Shown: positions 25,474-35,379, numbered from the stretch's first letter. The stretch: DNA of 64,000 nucleotides from DATBJG01 sp963790545 (GCA_963790545.1 CAWBPA010000015.1:1-64000), one strand, 5' to 3'. Program-made: numbers and translations. Notes: generated by a model not told the origin, from the letters alone.

Positions 25474-27204
25474 ATGGCATCCTACCGTCGTCCGCTTGTC
25501 GTGGCGCCAGGTGCGCTGGAACGCGCCCGTCGTCTCGAAGGAGATGCCTCTCCCGAAGAGGTGGTCGTCGCCTACCACGAGCGCACAAAGCACCACTTCC
25601 ACCGGTACGCCGCATCGCCTGGCTATATGGACTGGGCGACGCAGCCCGATCCGTTTCGGCGGTACGCGGGAGCGGAGCTCGTTCGCCTTCCACTGCCGGC
25701 AATGGGCCGCCCGCTTCCCTACTGGCAGCTCTACGCGATCGGGACCGTGCCACCGGAGCCGCTGTCCGTGGAGTCCGTCTCCCTCTTCTTCCGGTACGCA
25801 CTGTCTCTGACGGCGTGGAAGCGCTTCCATGAGACGACGTGGTCGCTGCGCGCGAACCCCTCGAGCGGGGATCTCCATCCGACCGAGGGGTATGCCGTTC
25901 TGCCCCCGATCAAGGGGCTCGGCGACACAGCCGCCGTGTACCACTACGCCCCGAGAGAGCACGCGCTCGAACGGCGAGCGGTCTTAGACGTCAAGGTGTG
26001 GAGCGAGCTCGTCGCGCCCTTCCCTCGAGGATCGTTCCTCGTGGGTCTCTCGTCGGTGCAGTGGCGGGAAGCCTGGAAGTACGGCGAGCGCGCGTTTCGG
26101 TACTGCCAGCACGACGTCGGACACGCGCTTGCCACCATGCGCATCGCCGCGGCAGCGCTCGGTTGGAAATTAGTGCTCCTCGACGGCGTTGGGGACGCCG
26201 CGGTCTCGCGGCTCCTGGGGCTCGACCGCCCCGAAGACTTCGGGGACGCCGAGCGGGAGGAGCCCGAGCTTCTCGCCTTGGTCGCACCGGACTTTCCGTC
26301 GACGGTTCCACGCGACTTGAACGAGGCGACGGCGGACAGCGGCGGTGTGCGATGGCAGGGCAGGGCCAACACGCTGAGTCCCGAACACAGCATCGAGTGG
26401 CCTGTGATCGATGACGTTGCGCGGGCGACGCGACGCTCCGGAAAGGTGCCGATCACGGAGGACCTTTCCAGGTTCCTGACGAACGACGATCTCTTCGGGA
26501 CAACTCGTCAGGGTCTGCTCAGTGCCGAGAAAGCCATTCTTGGCCGCCGGAGCGCGGTAGCCATGGACGGCTCGACTACGATCTCCCAGGCAGCCTTCTT
26601 CCGCATGCTTGCCCGGTTGATGCCGACACACGATGGGCGATCGATGCCGTGGGACGCGATCCCGTGGCGGCCGCGCATCCATCTCGGGTTGTTCGTCCAC
26701 CGCGTCGACGGCCTACTTCCCGGCCTCTACGGGCTCCCGCGAGATCCCGACAAGCTGGCGGCCCTCAAGGAGGTGATGCATCGGCAGTTTCGTTGGCAGC
26801 GCGTGCCCACCTGTCCACCCGGACTCCCCCTGTATCTTCTTCAGGAAGGGGACTGTCGAGCGCTGGCGGCCAGGGTCTCCTGCGGACAGGACATCGCCCG
26901 CGATGGAGCGTTCAGCCTTGGCATGATCGCCGACTACACGGACAGCCTGACGACGTACGGCGCAGGGTTCTACCGGAACCTGTTCTGGGAGGCCGGCATG
27001 GTGGGGCAAGTGCTCTACCTCGAAGCCGAAGAGGCGGGTATTCGGTCGACCGGCATCGGCTGTTACTTCGACGATCCGGTCCACGAGGTTTTCGGAATCG
27101 CGTCACGGGACTGGCAGAGCTTCTACCACTTCGCGGTGGGTGGTCCAGTCGAGGACGCGCGCCTGACCACCCTGCCTGCGTACGGCTGGGAGCCTCAGCG
27201 ATGA
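25474..27204 (+). CDS. Tandem nitroreductase-fold (SagB/ThcOx-like) oxidoreductase
   Basis: 576 residues containing two copies of the nitroreductase fold. The first (about 60-240) has LSLTAWKRFHETTWSLRANP and SSGDLHPTEGYAVL, the FMN-binding R-x-x-P-S-x-G-x-x-x-P-x-E pattern. The second (about 350-560) has GRRSAVAMDGSTTISQAAF and YRNLFWEAGMVGQVLYLEAE plus RSTGIGCYFDDPVHEVFG. In SagB-like enzymes FMN oxidises azolines to azoles in modified peptides, but fused or single relatives occur without such clusters. No cyclodehydratase, precursor peptide or exporter is visible nearby, so the substrate is open. Confidence 0.88.
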   Translation: MASYRRPLVVAPGALERARRLEGDASPEEVVVAYHERTKHHFHRYAASPGYMDWATQPDPFRRYAGAELVRLPLPAMGRPLPYWQLYAIGTVPPEPLSVESVSLFFRYALSLTAWKRFHETTWSLRANPSSGDLHPTEGYAVLPPIKGLGDTAAVYHYAPREHALERRAVLDVKVWSELVAPFPRGSFLVGLSSVQWREAWKYGERAFRYCQHDVGHALATMRIAAAALGWKLVLLDGVGDAAVSRLLGLDRPEDFGDAEREEPELLALVAPDFPSTVPRDLNEATADSGGVRWQGRANTLSPEHSIEWPVIDDVARATRRSGKVPITEDLSRFLTNDDLFGTTRQGLLSAEKAILGRRSAVAMDGSTTISQAAFFRMLARLMPTHDGRSMPWDAIPWRPRIHLGLFVHRVDGLLPGLYGLPRDPDKLAALKEVMHRQFRWQRVPTCPPGLPLYLLQEGDCRALAARVSCGQDIARDGAFSLGMIADYTDSLTTYGAGFYRNLFWEAGMVGQVLYLEAEEAGIRSTGIGCYFDDPVHEVFGIASRDWQSFYHFAVGGPVEDARLTTLPAYGWEPQR

Positions 27205-27251
27205 GGACCCCTGTTCTTGAAAACCCATGCTTCTCTTGAACGGAGCCATCT

Positions 27252-27536
27252 ATGCCAGATCGCGATCTCATCAGCGCAACGATCGCTGCGGCGTTGATTC
27301 AGAGTGGTCAATTCAAGCTGGAGTGGTTCGACGCCACCGGAAAGCCTCTCGAGCGCCAAAACGAGTTCACATCGAGAACAGAATGCGAGCGTTTCATCAC
27401 CCAAGCCGATGTCTTGGGCCGGCCAGGATTCGACTGGAGAACCTCGCCGGCTCTGTCAAGTCTTCGAAAGCTCACAGATGCCATACGTCATGCTCTGTAT
27501 GACACCCTGAGCGCACCGACCGTCCACCCAACCTAG
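27252..27536 (+). CDS. Hypothetical 94-residue protein after the nitroreductase
   Basis: Starts MPDRDLISATIAAALIQSGQ and includes WFDATGKPLERQNEFTSRTE and DWRTSPALSSLRKLTDAIRH. It is soluble and acidic-to-neutral, without a known motif. It begins 47 bases after the nitroreductase stop on the same strand, so it is probably co-transcribed. Clean frame and normal codon use support a real gene. Confidence 0.6.
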   Translation: MPDRDLISATIAAALIQSGQFKLEWFDATGKPLERQNEFTSRTECERFITQADVLGRPGFDWRTSPALSSLRKLTDAIRHALYDTLSAPTVHPT

Positions 27537-27552
27537 TAGGTTCCGACCGGTC
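27537..27552. repeat. 16-base repeat shared with 17405-17420
   Basis: TAGGTTCCGACCGGTC occurs here, overlapping the end of the 94-residue gene, and again 10 kb away in the gene-free DNA before the first tRNA copy. The flanks are only weakly alike. Confidence 0.55.
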
Positions 27553-27674
27553 CCGGTGAGTGTGGAGCCAATGCCGCCGCAATGAACTGCCAGGGGACGC
27601 ACGATCCGATGCGCCCGATCAACACCAAGGTAGGCGGTCGCGGTAAGCTCCTCGGCGGGACGCACGGGACGAAG

Positions 27675-29942
27675 TTAGACGAGCAGATTCTCAATCTTGA
27701 TCGGCAGTTCGCGCCGCGAATCCGTCGCGTGGTGGACCGCCGCGTGACGGCGGCGGCAACGCCGGCCAGGCCGATCTCGCCGATGCCGCGCGCGCCGAGT
27801 TCGTTGATCTCCGTGTCGGGGAAGTCGAGGAAATGCACGTCGATCGGCGGCACGTCGGCGTTGACCGCCATCACGTAGTCGGCCAGGTTGCTGTTGATCG
27901 GCGCGCCGTTCTGCGGATCGTAAGACGTGTGCTCGAACAGCGCCATGCCGATTCCCATACGACCGCGCCCTCGATCTGGTTGCGGCCGGCCAGCGGATTG
28001 AGAATGCGGCCCGCATCGATGACCGTCACAACCCGGCTGACGCGCAGCCGAGCGATCTCTGGCTGCCACGTGACCTCGACGAAGTGACAGCCGAACGAGT
28101 GCGTCGAGAACTTCGGCTTTGGATTGCCGAATGTCGCTTCGGACTTGCCGCTGCCGCGTGACCAGGCGCAGGTTGGCGCGCCGAGCAAATCCGCGAAGGG
28201 AATCCCCTCCGGACAGACCGTCAGCCTTCACGAAAGACTCAGCCACCTTCAAATGCCAGATCGGCAGGCGACGCGCTTCTCGAACGGCGATCCCGGCGTT
28301 GTCGTCGGCGATGGCAGCAGCGATGCGAACGCGTTGTCCGCCGCTGCAAAGACGGCCGGGACCACCGATCCTGTCACCATCGAACCGCCCGAGATCGGGC
28401 CTGCCGGAAGCGACGTATCGCCGAGCGCCACTTCGATCTTGTCGAGCGGCACGCCGGTCTTCTGCGAGCGAGCTGCGCGAGGATCGTGTACGTGCCGGTG
28501 CCGATGTCCTGCGTGCCGCACGCGACGCGGGCCGTGCCATCGTCGCGGAGCTGGACGCTCGCCTCGGCGGGGAATCGTGCGGCGATCCACGAGCATCCGG
28601 CCATTCCCCAGCCGAGCGTCAGGCCGTCGCGCTTCATCGAGCCGACCTCGGGCGTACGCTTCGACCAGCCGAACTTCTCCGCGCCGAGCTCAAAGCACTC
28701 GAGCAAATGGCGCGACGAGAACGGAATGCCCAGCGCCTCGTCGATTTTCGGCTCGTTGATGACGCGGAGCCGGACGGGGTCAATCTTGAGCTGATCGGCC
28801 AGTTCGTTCATCGCCGACTCGGTCGCATAGAGCCCGGGCACGGCGCCGGGGCCGCGCATGGCGGTCGGCTGAGCCGACGTTGCGCTTGGCGCGGCCGAAG
28901 GTCACGCGCAGGTTGGGCACGCTGTACTGGAACGCCGTGGCCTCGCCGCAGTCTTCGTGATGATCATCGAGCATCGGCCGTGTGGTAGACGTAATCGTGC
29001 TGGAGCGAGACGAGCTTCCCGTCGGCGCGTGGCGCCCAGCCGCACGCGCTGCTGGGTGCGCGGCCGATGACCGACCGTCTGGAACATCATCTTCCGGCTG
29101 AGCACGAGCTTGACCGGCTTGCCGAGCTGCCGCGCCGCCGCGGCGGCGAGCGGACAATGCGTCCACGGCCACAACTTGCCGCCGAAACCCGAGCCAAGAA
29201 ACTTCGAGATGACGCGGACATTCTCTTTCGGCAGGCCGAACATCTGCGCGAGGACGCTCCTGAGGTTGACGACGCCCTGCGACGACTCGTACAGCGTCAA
29301 TGTCGGATCCATCCCAGATCGCAGTCGTCGCGTGCAGCTCGATCGGGTTGTGCGTCTCGGCCGGCGTGACATAGGTCTGGTCGAGCTTGACCGGCGCCGT
29401 GCGAAAGCGGCCTCGGCGTCGCCGCGCTGGCTTTGCAAGCGGCTTGCGCGGGCCGAACGTGGTGACAACCACTTCGGGCTCGTCGTCCGCTTCAAGGTCA
29501 GTGTCGACGTTCGGCTTTTCCTTGGCGTAGGTCACACGAACCGCGTCGGCGGCGGCTTTGGCGGTCTCGAACGTGTCCGCCACCGCGAGCGCGATGTATT
29601 GGCCGTAGTAGCGAACGACATCGTCCTCGAAGGGCGGGCGACGCTCGTCGCATGATGCCTGCAAATCCAGGTTCCAGGATCGAGCGGAAGATCTTTCCGA
29701 TGTTCTCGCGATGAAAAATCGCTCGCACGCCGGGCATCTTCTCGGCCGCGGCCGTGTCGAGCTTAACCACGCGGCCATTGGCGATCGTCGCCTCGACCGG
29801 AACCGCATAGAGCATCCCGGGAAAGTGGAAGTCGGAAGCGTACTGCGCCTGTCCCGGTCACTTTCAGCGGGCCATCCACGCGCGGCGTGTGGCGGCCGAT
29901 CGGCGACTCGGTGGGCGGTTGAGGAGGATGTGTCGTTGCCAT
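27675..29942 (-). pseudogene. Second molybdenum hydroxylase large subunit, many frameshifts
   Basis: The ATG at 29942 opens MATTHPPQPPTESPIGRHTP, and the end is RELPIKIENLLV at 27675. Between these, recognisable pieces alternate among all three minus frames: TIANGRVVKLDTAAAEKMPG, VRYYGQYIALAVADTFETAK, RVISKFLGSGFGGKLWPW (molybdopterin-contact motif), ATESAMNELADQLKIDPVRL, CGTQDIGTGTYTILAQ, ISGGSMVTGSVVPAVFAA and GARGIGEIGLAGVAAAVT. At least eight frame changes are needed over 2.3 kb, so no functional subunit can be made. It belongs to the same PaoC-like branch as the gene at 1-550. Confidence 0.85.
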
Positions 29943-29954
29943 GTTCGTCAGTGA

Positions 29955-30962
29955 TCAGGCGGTAGCGGCGATCTGCAGCGCATGCGTGAGGCAGCGCTTG
30001 GCCAATTCGATCTTGAATGCGTTCTCGCTCTGTGGCTTGGCGTCGCGCAGAGCCGCCTCCGCCGCCTTGCGGAAGTTGTCTTGGGTCGCGGGCTGGCCGA
30101 CGAGCGCGGCTTCGGCCTCGGGAGATCGCCACGGTTTGGTGCCCACGCCGCCCAGCGCAATCCGCGCATGGGTAACATTGCCGCCCGCGATCGTGATCAC
30201 GACGGCTGCCGATGCCAGAGCGAATTCGTATGAGGCTCGATCGCGCAGCTTCAAATAGACTGCTTGTTGCCGGCTCCCCGGCAACGGGCGGCGGAAGCGT
30301 GACATGCGTGATGAGATCGCCCGGCTCGAGCACCGTTTCGCGGTGCGGCGTTTCGCCGGGCAGCAGGTGAAACTCCCCGATCGGGACCGCGCGTGAGCCT
30401 TTCGGCCCCTGCACGTGGATGGTCGCTTCCAACGCCGCCATTGCCACGCACATGTCCGATGGGTTGGTCGCGATGCATGCTCGCTCGTGCCCAGGATGGC
30501 GAGAGTGCGGTTGCTGCCGGTGATCGCCGAGCAACCGGTCCCCGGCTCGCGCTTGTTACAGGGCATGGCGGTGTCGCGGAAATACACGCAGCGCGTTCGC
30601 TGGAGCAGGTTGCCAGCTGTCGTGGCCATGTTGCGGAGCTGCGTCGAAGCGCCGGAGAGGATGGCCTGCGACAAGACGGAGTAATCTCGTTGCACTATGG
30701 GGTGGTGGGCGAGATCCGAGTTGCGGACAGTCGCGCCGATCTTCAGCCCGCCGTCAGGTGTGGCTTCGATCTTGTCGAGCGGCAAACGGTTGATGTCGAT
30801 GAGCCGCGCCGGCGTTTCGACGTTCAGCTTCATCAGATCGATGAGCGTCGTCCCGCCGGCGAGGAAGCGCACATCCGCACCCTGTTGCGCGGTCTTCGCC
30901 TGAGCGGCGACGGCAACCGCCTCGGCGGGATCTTTCGGTCGAATGAATTCAAACGTGTGCAT
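29955..30962 (-). pseudogene. Second molybdenum hydroxylase FAD subunit, two frameshifts
   Basis: Starts at the ATG at 30962 (MHTFEFIRPKDPAEAVAVAA) with FLAGGTTLIDLMKLNVETPA and the cysteine cluster RCVYFRDTAMPCNKREPGTG followed by C. At about 30478 the frame shifts (to CIATNPSDMCVAMAALEATI and IGEFHLLPGETPH) and at about 30280 it shifts back (VYLKLRDRASYEFALASAAV). The two changes compensate, leaving a garbled stretch of about 65 residues between. Residue by residue it is a paralogue of the subunit at 547-1537. Confidence 0.85.
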
Positions 30963-30984
30963 GGCGATGACTGCTGCTTGCCGG

Positions 30985-31441
30985 TTAAGCCTTCCGCGAA
31001 CCTGCTGGATGGCGGCCACGATATTGGGATAAGCTCCGCATCGACAGATGTTGCCGCTCATCAGTTCCTTCACGTCCGCGTCCTCAGGGCCACACGGCTC
31101 TTTAAGCAGCGCAACGGCGGACATGATCTGGCCGGAAGTGCAATAGCCGCATTGATATGCATCGTGGGCAACGAATGCCGCCTGCATCGGATGCAATTCG
31201 TCCGGCGTGCCGAGGCCCTCGATAGTCGTGATCTCTTCGCCGTCGTGCATCAGGGCCAGACTGAGGCATGAGTTCACGCGCCTGCCATTCACATGCACCG
31301 TACAGGCGCCCATTGCCCGTGATCACAGCCCTTCTTGGTTCCGGTGAGAGCAACAGTCTCCCGCAGGCAATCGAGCAGCGTCGTTCGCGGATCGATGCGA
31401 AGCTGGTGCTCCTTTCCATTGATGCGCAATGAGAGTGGCAC
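30985..31441 (-). pseudogene. Second molybdenum hydroxylase 2Fe-2S subunit, frameshifted
   Basis: A GTG at 31441 reads PLSLRINGKEHQLRIDPRTT and LTGTKKGCDHGQ; the family then has C-G-A-C, but the DNA has one base fewer at about 31312 and the frame changes to GACTVHVNGRRVNSCLSLAL. The later clusters are intact (YQCGYCTSGQIMSAVALL, MSGNICRCGAYPNIVAAIQQ). The expected stop (TAA at 30985-30987) is out of frame, so the open frame runs straight into the FAD subunit. That apparent fusion is most simply a second one-base loss in the GG run before it. Confidence 0.82.
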
Positions 31442-31545
31442 GGTGCCGCGGCCGATCGCCTATTCCAGGTTGATCAGCAGGCGGACTTTGTGCTGCGAGG
31501 TCGCGCGTATCGAGAGTGTGCGTCGGCGTCACGGATTGTAATCGA

Positions 31546-32415
31546 GATCGATGTAGGTGTACGAGATAGGCCTTGCGCGTCAGAAAGGAGCTCCTTCACG
31601 CCGCAAGAGCGCACTCTTCATTCTCACTAGAGTATTGCAGCGGCTATTTCGGAAACGGGGTGGCCCGCGGCGCAGTGCGCAGAACCAATCAGGACCACGT
31701 CCACCACAAGGAACGGAATCAGCCCCGAGGCCGGGGCGTGGACGATAGCGTAGAACTTCGATAGCGCCGGGCATAGGTCCGTCGCACGCTGGATCTCTCC
31801 GCTGACGACCACGAAGAAATGGGACGGCTTTGTCCCGCGATGCTCGGGACCAGCACGTCTCCACGGCGCGATGATGGTAGCGCTGAGGCCAGTTTACGGC
31901 AAGGCATAGTGAGCGTTCCATTCAAAACTGTTCGTCCAGTGGCGCGCGGCAAGCAGGATGGCGAACTCCGTGCGCTTCTGGCTGTGCGCGCTGATCTGTA
32001 AGTTGTGCAGCCGGGGTTGTAGCGCGGGAACGACGAGGTGGGGAAGGCGCGGTAGGCTGACAGGGCGGTAGCGAGATCGGGTTACGGATCGGGCATTGAA
32101 GCCGCATGCGATTATTCATTGGCCTGGTTATTAGCCGGTATGGGGGGTTGTCTGCGCATTACAGTTCCGGCGAACACGAGGGCGAGCAGATTGGACTGCG
32201 ATCGAGCTCATCACCTCACCCGGCTCCTGACACGCGCCCGCGCCATGCCCGGCGTGTGGGAAAACTCGCGAGACTGGTACTTTTTTTTCGCAACGTTGCT
32301 TGCGTTTGTCGGCGCGCGTTTCGGCACGGACATCCGAGACTCGAGACTAGAGTTCTGATCCTTCGACCATACGCTGGAGGCCCATGTGAGCACGTATAGC
32401 GCTCACCGTTAGGAT
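31546..32415. other. No confident gene
   Basis: About 870 bases between the dead hydroxylase operon and the WD40 fragment. The longest minus-strand candidates (31580-31921 and 31627-31812) overlap each other, have no ribosome-binding site and no recognisable motif; IPFLVVDVVLIGSAH at about 31690-31735 is mildly hydrophobic. A plus-strand frame at 32119-32358 is equally featureless. Probably decayed coding DNA. Confidence 0.4.
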
Positions 32416-32661
32416 CGATATGCCCTGGCCGGTCGGCTGGGCCCAGACGAGATTACAACGGCGTATCCAGGGCACTGTGTCAGACCCGCTGTGCTTCGCG
32501 GACACCAGGACAGTGTGGAGTGCGTGTCCGTGACGCCGAATGGCGCGCGCATTGCAGCGGCTGCGGATGAGACGTCGGAAACAGCCTTTGGTGGAGCACG
32601 GCTAGTTCGGCAAGCTTCGAATGGTGGAAGCGGATCCGGCGATGGCCGCCTATGCGCGTAA
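32416..32661 (+). pseudogene. WD40-repeat fragment, inverted relative to the TIR-STAND gene
   Basis: Open frame without a start codon reading LRGHQDSVECVSVTPNGARI and AAAADET, one WD40 blade with its GH and the missing terminal WD, then GGARLVRQASNGG to a stop. Genes of the TIR-STAND type beside it normally end in a run of such blades on the same strand; here the piece is on the opposite strand and meets the minus-strand fragment tail to tail at 32661/32663. Confidence 0.6.
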
Positions 32662-32662
32662 G

Positions 32663-33728
32663 TCACGGTCTGCGTTTGAACCGTAACACTTGCTTCTTCG
32701 ATCGATGAGTAGCTGTAGCGATTGGATGTGTGGTAAGTAAGTGACGATGTGCGATTCGATGAGCGCTCTCGATATCGCGGCAACCTAGGCGTTCTCCCGC
32801 TGCATCCTCGTCGCCTGCAACGAATAGCTCCTCAGCCTGGTCAATCGGCAGAATCACGTGGGTGGCCGCCAGCTGCTCCCGTCGGCACGCCGCGGGGCGT
32901 GTGTTCCGCAGGTGCTCCACGACCGGCGCACGTACTGGGCGATACGCGCGGCGATCGATCGCCGTCGAGCGGGCCGTTCAGACCCAGGGCGTGCCGCAGC
33001 CCGGTCGGCCCGGTGAGCGCTGCCCTGCCTGGGCGTACGGTTGGCAAGACCAGGAAGCGCTCCGTGTCCCGCTTGAGGCGCGAGAGCAGACCCGGCGCGC
33101 AGGAAGCTCGACTTGCCCGCGCCCGAGGCCCCCAAAATCACCAGCATGCGTTCCGGCGCGCCGTCGCGGAGTCGCCGGATGGTGTCGAGCGCCTTGGTGA
33201 TGTGCGCATCCCGGCCGAAGAAGATGCGGCATCAGCTTCTCCTCGAGCACGCGCAAGCCGCGGAAGATCGGGCGATTCGGCTCGTTCTCCGGCGGCCAGC
33301 GAAAGGCGCCCAGGGTGGAGCCCCGCGCGCTGCAGCCCGATGCGTAGCCGTTCGTGTCCCGGCCGCCCGGTGTCGCGGCTGTCGAGATGTCGGCGAACTG
33401 ATAGGTCGCGGTCAACTCCACGGGCAGGTCACTCAGTGAGCAAGGCGCGATCAGAACGGGAAGATCTCTTACCGAGTTGCGAGGCGAACAGAAACTCGGT
33501 CAAGCACCATTTCGAGGCAGCCCAGTGCGGCGAGATCAGCACGACAACGGCAGAACAACGCTCGCCGGCCTTGCGCAACTCGTCGCGCCAGCGCTGCCCG
33601 GGCGCGAGGCCAGTGGCCGGATCGAGGTCGAGAAACACCTCTCCCCAGCCCTGCCTCGCAAGCCAGTCCTGCATCGCCAAGGCTTCCGCGTTGTCTCGGC
33701 TGGAGTGGCTAATGAAGATCAGGCCCAT
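32663..33728 (-). pseudogene. TIR-domain STAND NTPase (defence-type), broken
   Basis: The start at 33728 has GGAG eight bases upstream and reads MGLIFISHSSRDNAEALAMQ, a TIR domain with FLDLDPATGLAPGQRWRDEL and AVVVLISPHWAASKWCLTEF. The frame then changes near 33440 to PVELTATYQFADIS, and again to ERMLVILGASGAGKSSFLRA with Walker A GASGAGKS. Walker B appears in a further frame as HVILPIDQAEELF. After that similarity stops. TIR-nSTAND-WD40 proteins act in phage sensing or signalling; at least three frameshifts make this copy dead. Confidence 0.8.
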
Positions 33729-34154
33729 CTCACGATCTCCCACACACTGGTAAGCGAAGATTCTCATGGCAGCACTAAGAATGGCTCAGTTAATGATAAT
33801 CAGACGATGACAAAATCAGTCGTTTACTCAGCTAGCCGGGCTCATCAGCCCCGCGTTTCGACCCGCGCATGATCATGATGTCAGTTTCCGTCTTGATCTC
33901 GGACCTAAAGAAATCGATTCCCACAAACGGGAACGGGGGCTGTCGCGATCGCATATACACCACTACTTTGCCAGCGGCGCGATTCGATGTGCTAATGCCT
34001 TGTGTGAGGCACATCGCGACGCAGCTGCCGGAGGCGGCTGTAGTAATCGCGTGAACGGCGGAGCACAGGGCACGCTCTGGCTGCTGAAGCAGCGGTAGTG
34101 TCTTGCGAGGAACTGTAGCGTCGACGCGACGACTGTTGCAGCTCATCACCGCTG
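33729..34154. other. AT-richer stretch without a confident gene
   Basis: Upstream of the TIR gene. A minus-strand frame (33832-34182) contains FPFVGIDFFRSEIKTETDIM and a plus-strand frame (33869-34054) contains MIMMSVSVLISDLKKSIPTN; they are antisense to each other and neither has a clear start site or a known family. Confidence 0.35.
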
Positions 34155-34253
34155 TCACAGATCCGAAGTGTCTCGAGGGCACCTATTCAATCCCACAGCG
34201 AAGTCTCGTTGCGACAGATCCGCGTCGCGGCGGAGCTGACGGAGCTCGTTCAC
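34155..34253 (-). pseudogene. XRE-type helix-turn-helix remnant next to the second tRNA copy
   Basis: From a GTG at 34253 the frame reads VNELRQLRRDADLSQRDFAV and GL, then diverges to a stop. The first 22 residues match the remnant at 9013-9138 at 18 or more positions. It lies about 250 bases from the tRNA-like sequence at 34504-34577, the same distance and side as the intact double-HTH gene has from the tRNA at 46754. Confidence 0.6.
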
Positions 34254-34503
34254 GGCGCAGACAGTGCCATTCACCGGCCGATGATGTAAAGCGACCTCCG
34301 GAATTCCTGGCCGGTGCTCACCGACAATCTTGTCGCTCGGCAAGCACAACGCCCATCCGTGATGTTCCGGAATGTCGGAAGAAAAGGAACACCGCGCCGC
34401 TCGCGAGATGTGGCGCAATCTCGCAAGACTGATCACTTTTTTCGATAAACATTCGCCCCGACATGGTTGTGGGAACGAAATCACTAAATTCTTTAGGAAA
34501 TGG

Positions 34504-34577
34504 CGCGCCCGCCGCGACTCGAACGCGGGACCCCCGGCTTAGAAGTCCCATGTTCTATCCAAGTGAGCTACGGGCGC
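34504..34577 (-). tRNA. tRNA-Arg(UCU)-like, hybrid and probably non-functional (copy 2)
   Basis: Seventy-four bases, anticodon TCT, acceptor stem GCGCCCG/CGGGCGC and T-stem CCGCG/CGCGG both perfect. The anticodon stem is not: its 5' side is TGGGA but its 3' side is GCCGG. TGGGA fits the common TGGGA-CTTCTAA-TCCCA version of this tRNA, so the 5' half seems to come from that version and the CTTCTAAGCCGGGGG core from the version at 46.8 kb. Confidence 0.65.
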
Positions 34578-34763
34578 CTGCAAATTTGGTGCGCCGCTAA
34601 GATGACGTGGCTGAATGGTTTGTCTCAATCGCGTCATCTCGGAGGCGGCGGAAACACACCATCAGTAGACCCTGCGGCGTTTACCAGGAGGCAACTTCAA
34701 CAACGCCTTAATCCGCAGTGTTACGTCCGCCCGATATCGTCAACTCGTTGCACAGGAGGACTC

Positions 34764-35135
34764 ATGACGAATGGATTCAGGCGAATTGCTGACGTAACCG
34801 GGTCCGTGGTCGGCTCTCCATGGGCCTTCACTGCGAATATCGCGTTAACGGCGCTATGGCTCCTGCTCGGTCCTGTTTTCCAGTTCTCAGATACGTGGCA
34901 GTTGACGATGAACACGGCTGCGTCCCAAGTGACGTTTCTTATTGCGTTCCTGCTGCAGAACACCCAGAACCGTGACACGCGAGCGCTGCAATTGAAGCTC
35001 GATGAGCTCATCCGAAGCACTGCCGGAGCACGGTCACAGCTCATTCAACTCGAGGAGCTTGACGATGACCAGCTCGATGCGCTGAAGCATGAATTCGAGC
35101 GACTGCACGAGCGTCGAAGTCGTACGAGTGGGTAG
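34764..35135 (+). CDS. Low-affinity iron permease family membrane protein
   Basis: 123 residues from the ATG at 34764, with CAGGAGGA seven bases upstream. Two transmembrane helices: SPWAFTANIALTALWLLLGP and SQVTFLIAFLLQNTQNRDTR, followed by ALQLKLDELIRSTAGARSQL and a short coiled coil (LDDDQLDALKHEFERLHE). This is the small Fet4-like family (half the length of the fungal protein); iron transport is by homology only. It reads out of the second tRNA copy region. Confidence 0.88.
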   Translation: MTNGFRRIADVTGSVVGSPWAFTANIALTALWLLLGPVFQFSDTWQLTMNTAASQVTFLIAFLLQNTQNRDTRALQLKLDELIRSTAGARSQLIQLEELDDDQLDALKHEFERLHERRSRTSG

Positions 35136-35379
35136 CGTATGACCTCTTTGCGCGCGAAGCGCGCAGGGCGGATGTCCGTGTGGGGCCGCAATTCATACGC
35201 TATGTCGTGAGGGAGGTGCGCGCCTCGTTCCACTTGCAGACGGTGCACTCGTGCCGAAACACGGAGAGACCGACCCCGGCGATCCGTTAGCACCGCTGAC
35301 TCTGGCACGGTGGCTCGAACAGTTGGCGAAGACGGATGGTTACTCATTTCTGCCACCGTCTACGGAGCAGGCGCATTGA
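35115..35379 (+). pseudogene. Frameshifted fragment of an unidentified gene
   Basis: Two abutting frames give one plausible protein: AYDLFAREARRADVRVGPQF and IRYVVREVRA, then after about 35218 LVPLADGALVPKHGETDPGD and PLAPLTLARWLEQLAKTDGY SF up to a stop at 35379. The order and the good composition suggest a decayed gene of about 90 codons or the end of a longer one. I do not recognise it. Confidence 0.4.

Noticed and set aside
25474..27204. Azole-modified peptide biosynthetic cluster
   Set aside because: A SagB-like protein alone is not enough; no cyclodehydratase, precursor peptide or exporter is nearby.
27533..28540. Long minus-strand frame of 335 codons
   Set aside because: Only its middle (GARGIGEIGLAGV region) is real; both ends are out-of-frame reads of the broken large subunit and DNA beyond its end.
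29955..31313. Apparent fusion of the 2Fe-2S and FAD subunits in one open frame
   Set aside because: The N-terminal ferredoxin half is in another frame and the expected stop is one base out of frame, so the fusion is a by-product of frameshifts in a decaying operon.
31580..31921. Minus-strand 113-codon frame as a gene
   Set aside because: Arginine-rich shadow-like composition, overlapping alternatives and no start signal.
17583..34577. tRNA copies 1 and 2 as working tRNA genes
   Set aside because: Both have mismatched anticodon stems made of halves from different tRNA versions; only copy 3 folds fully.
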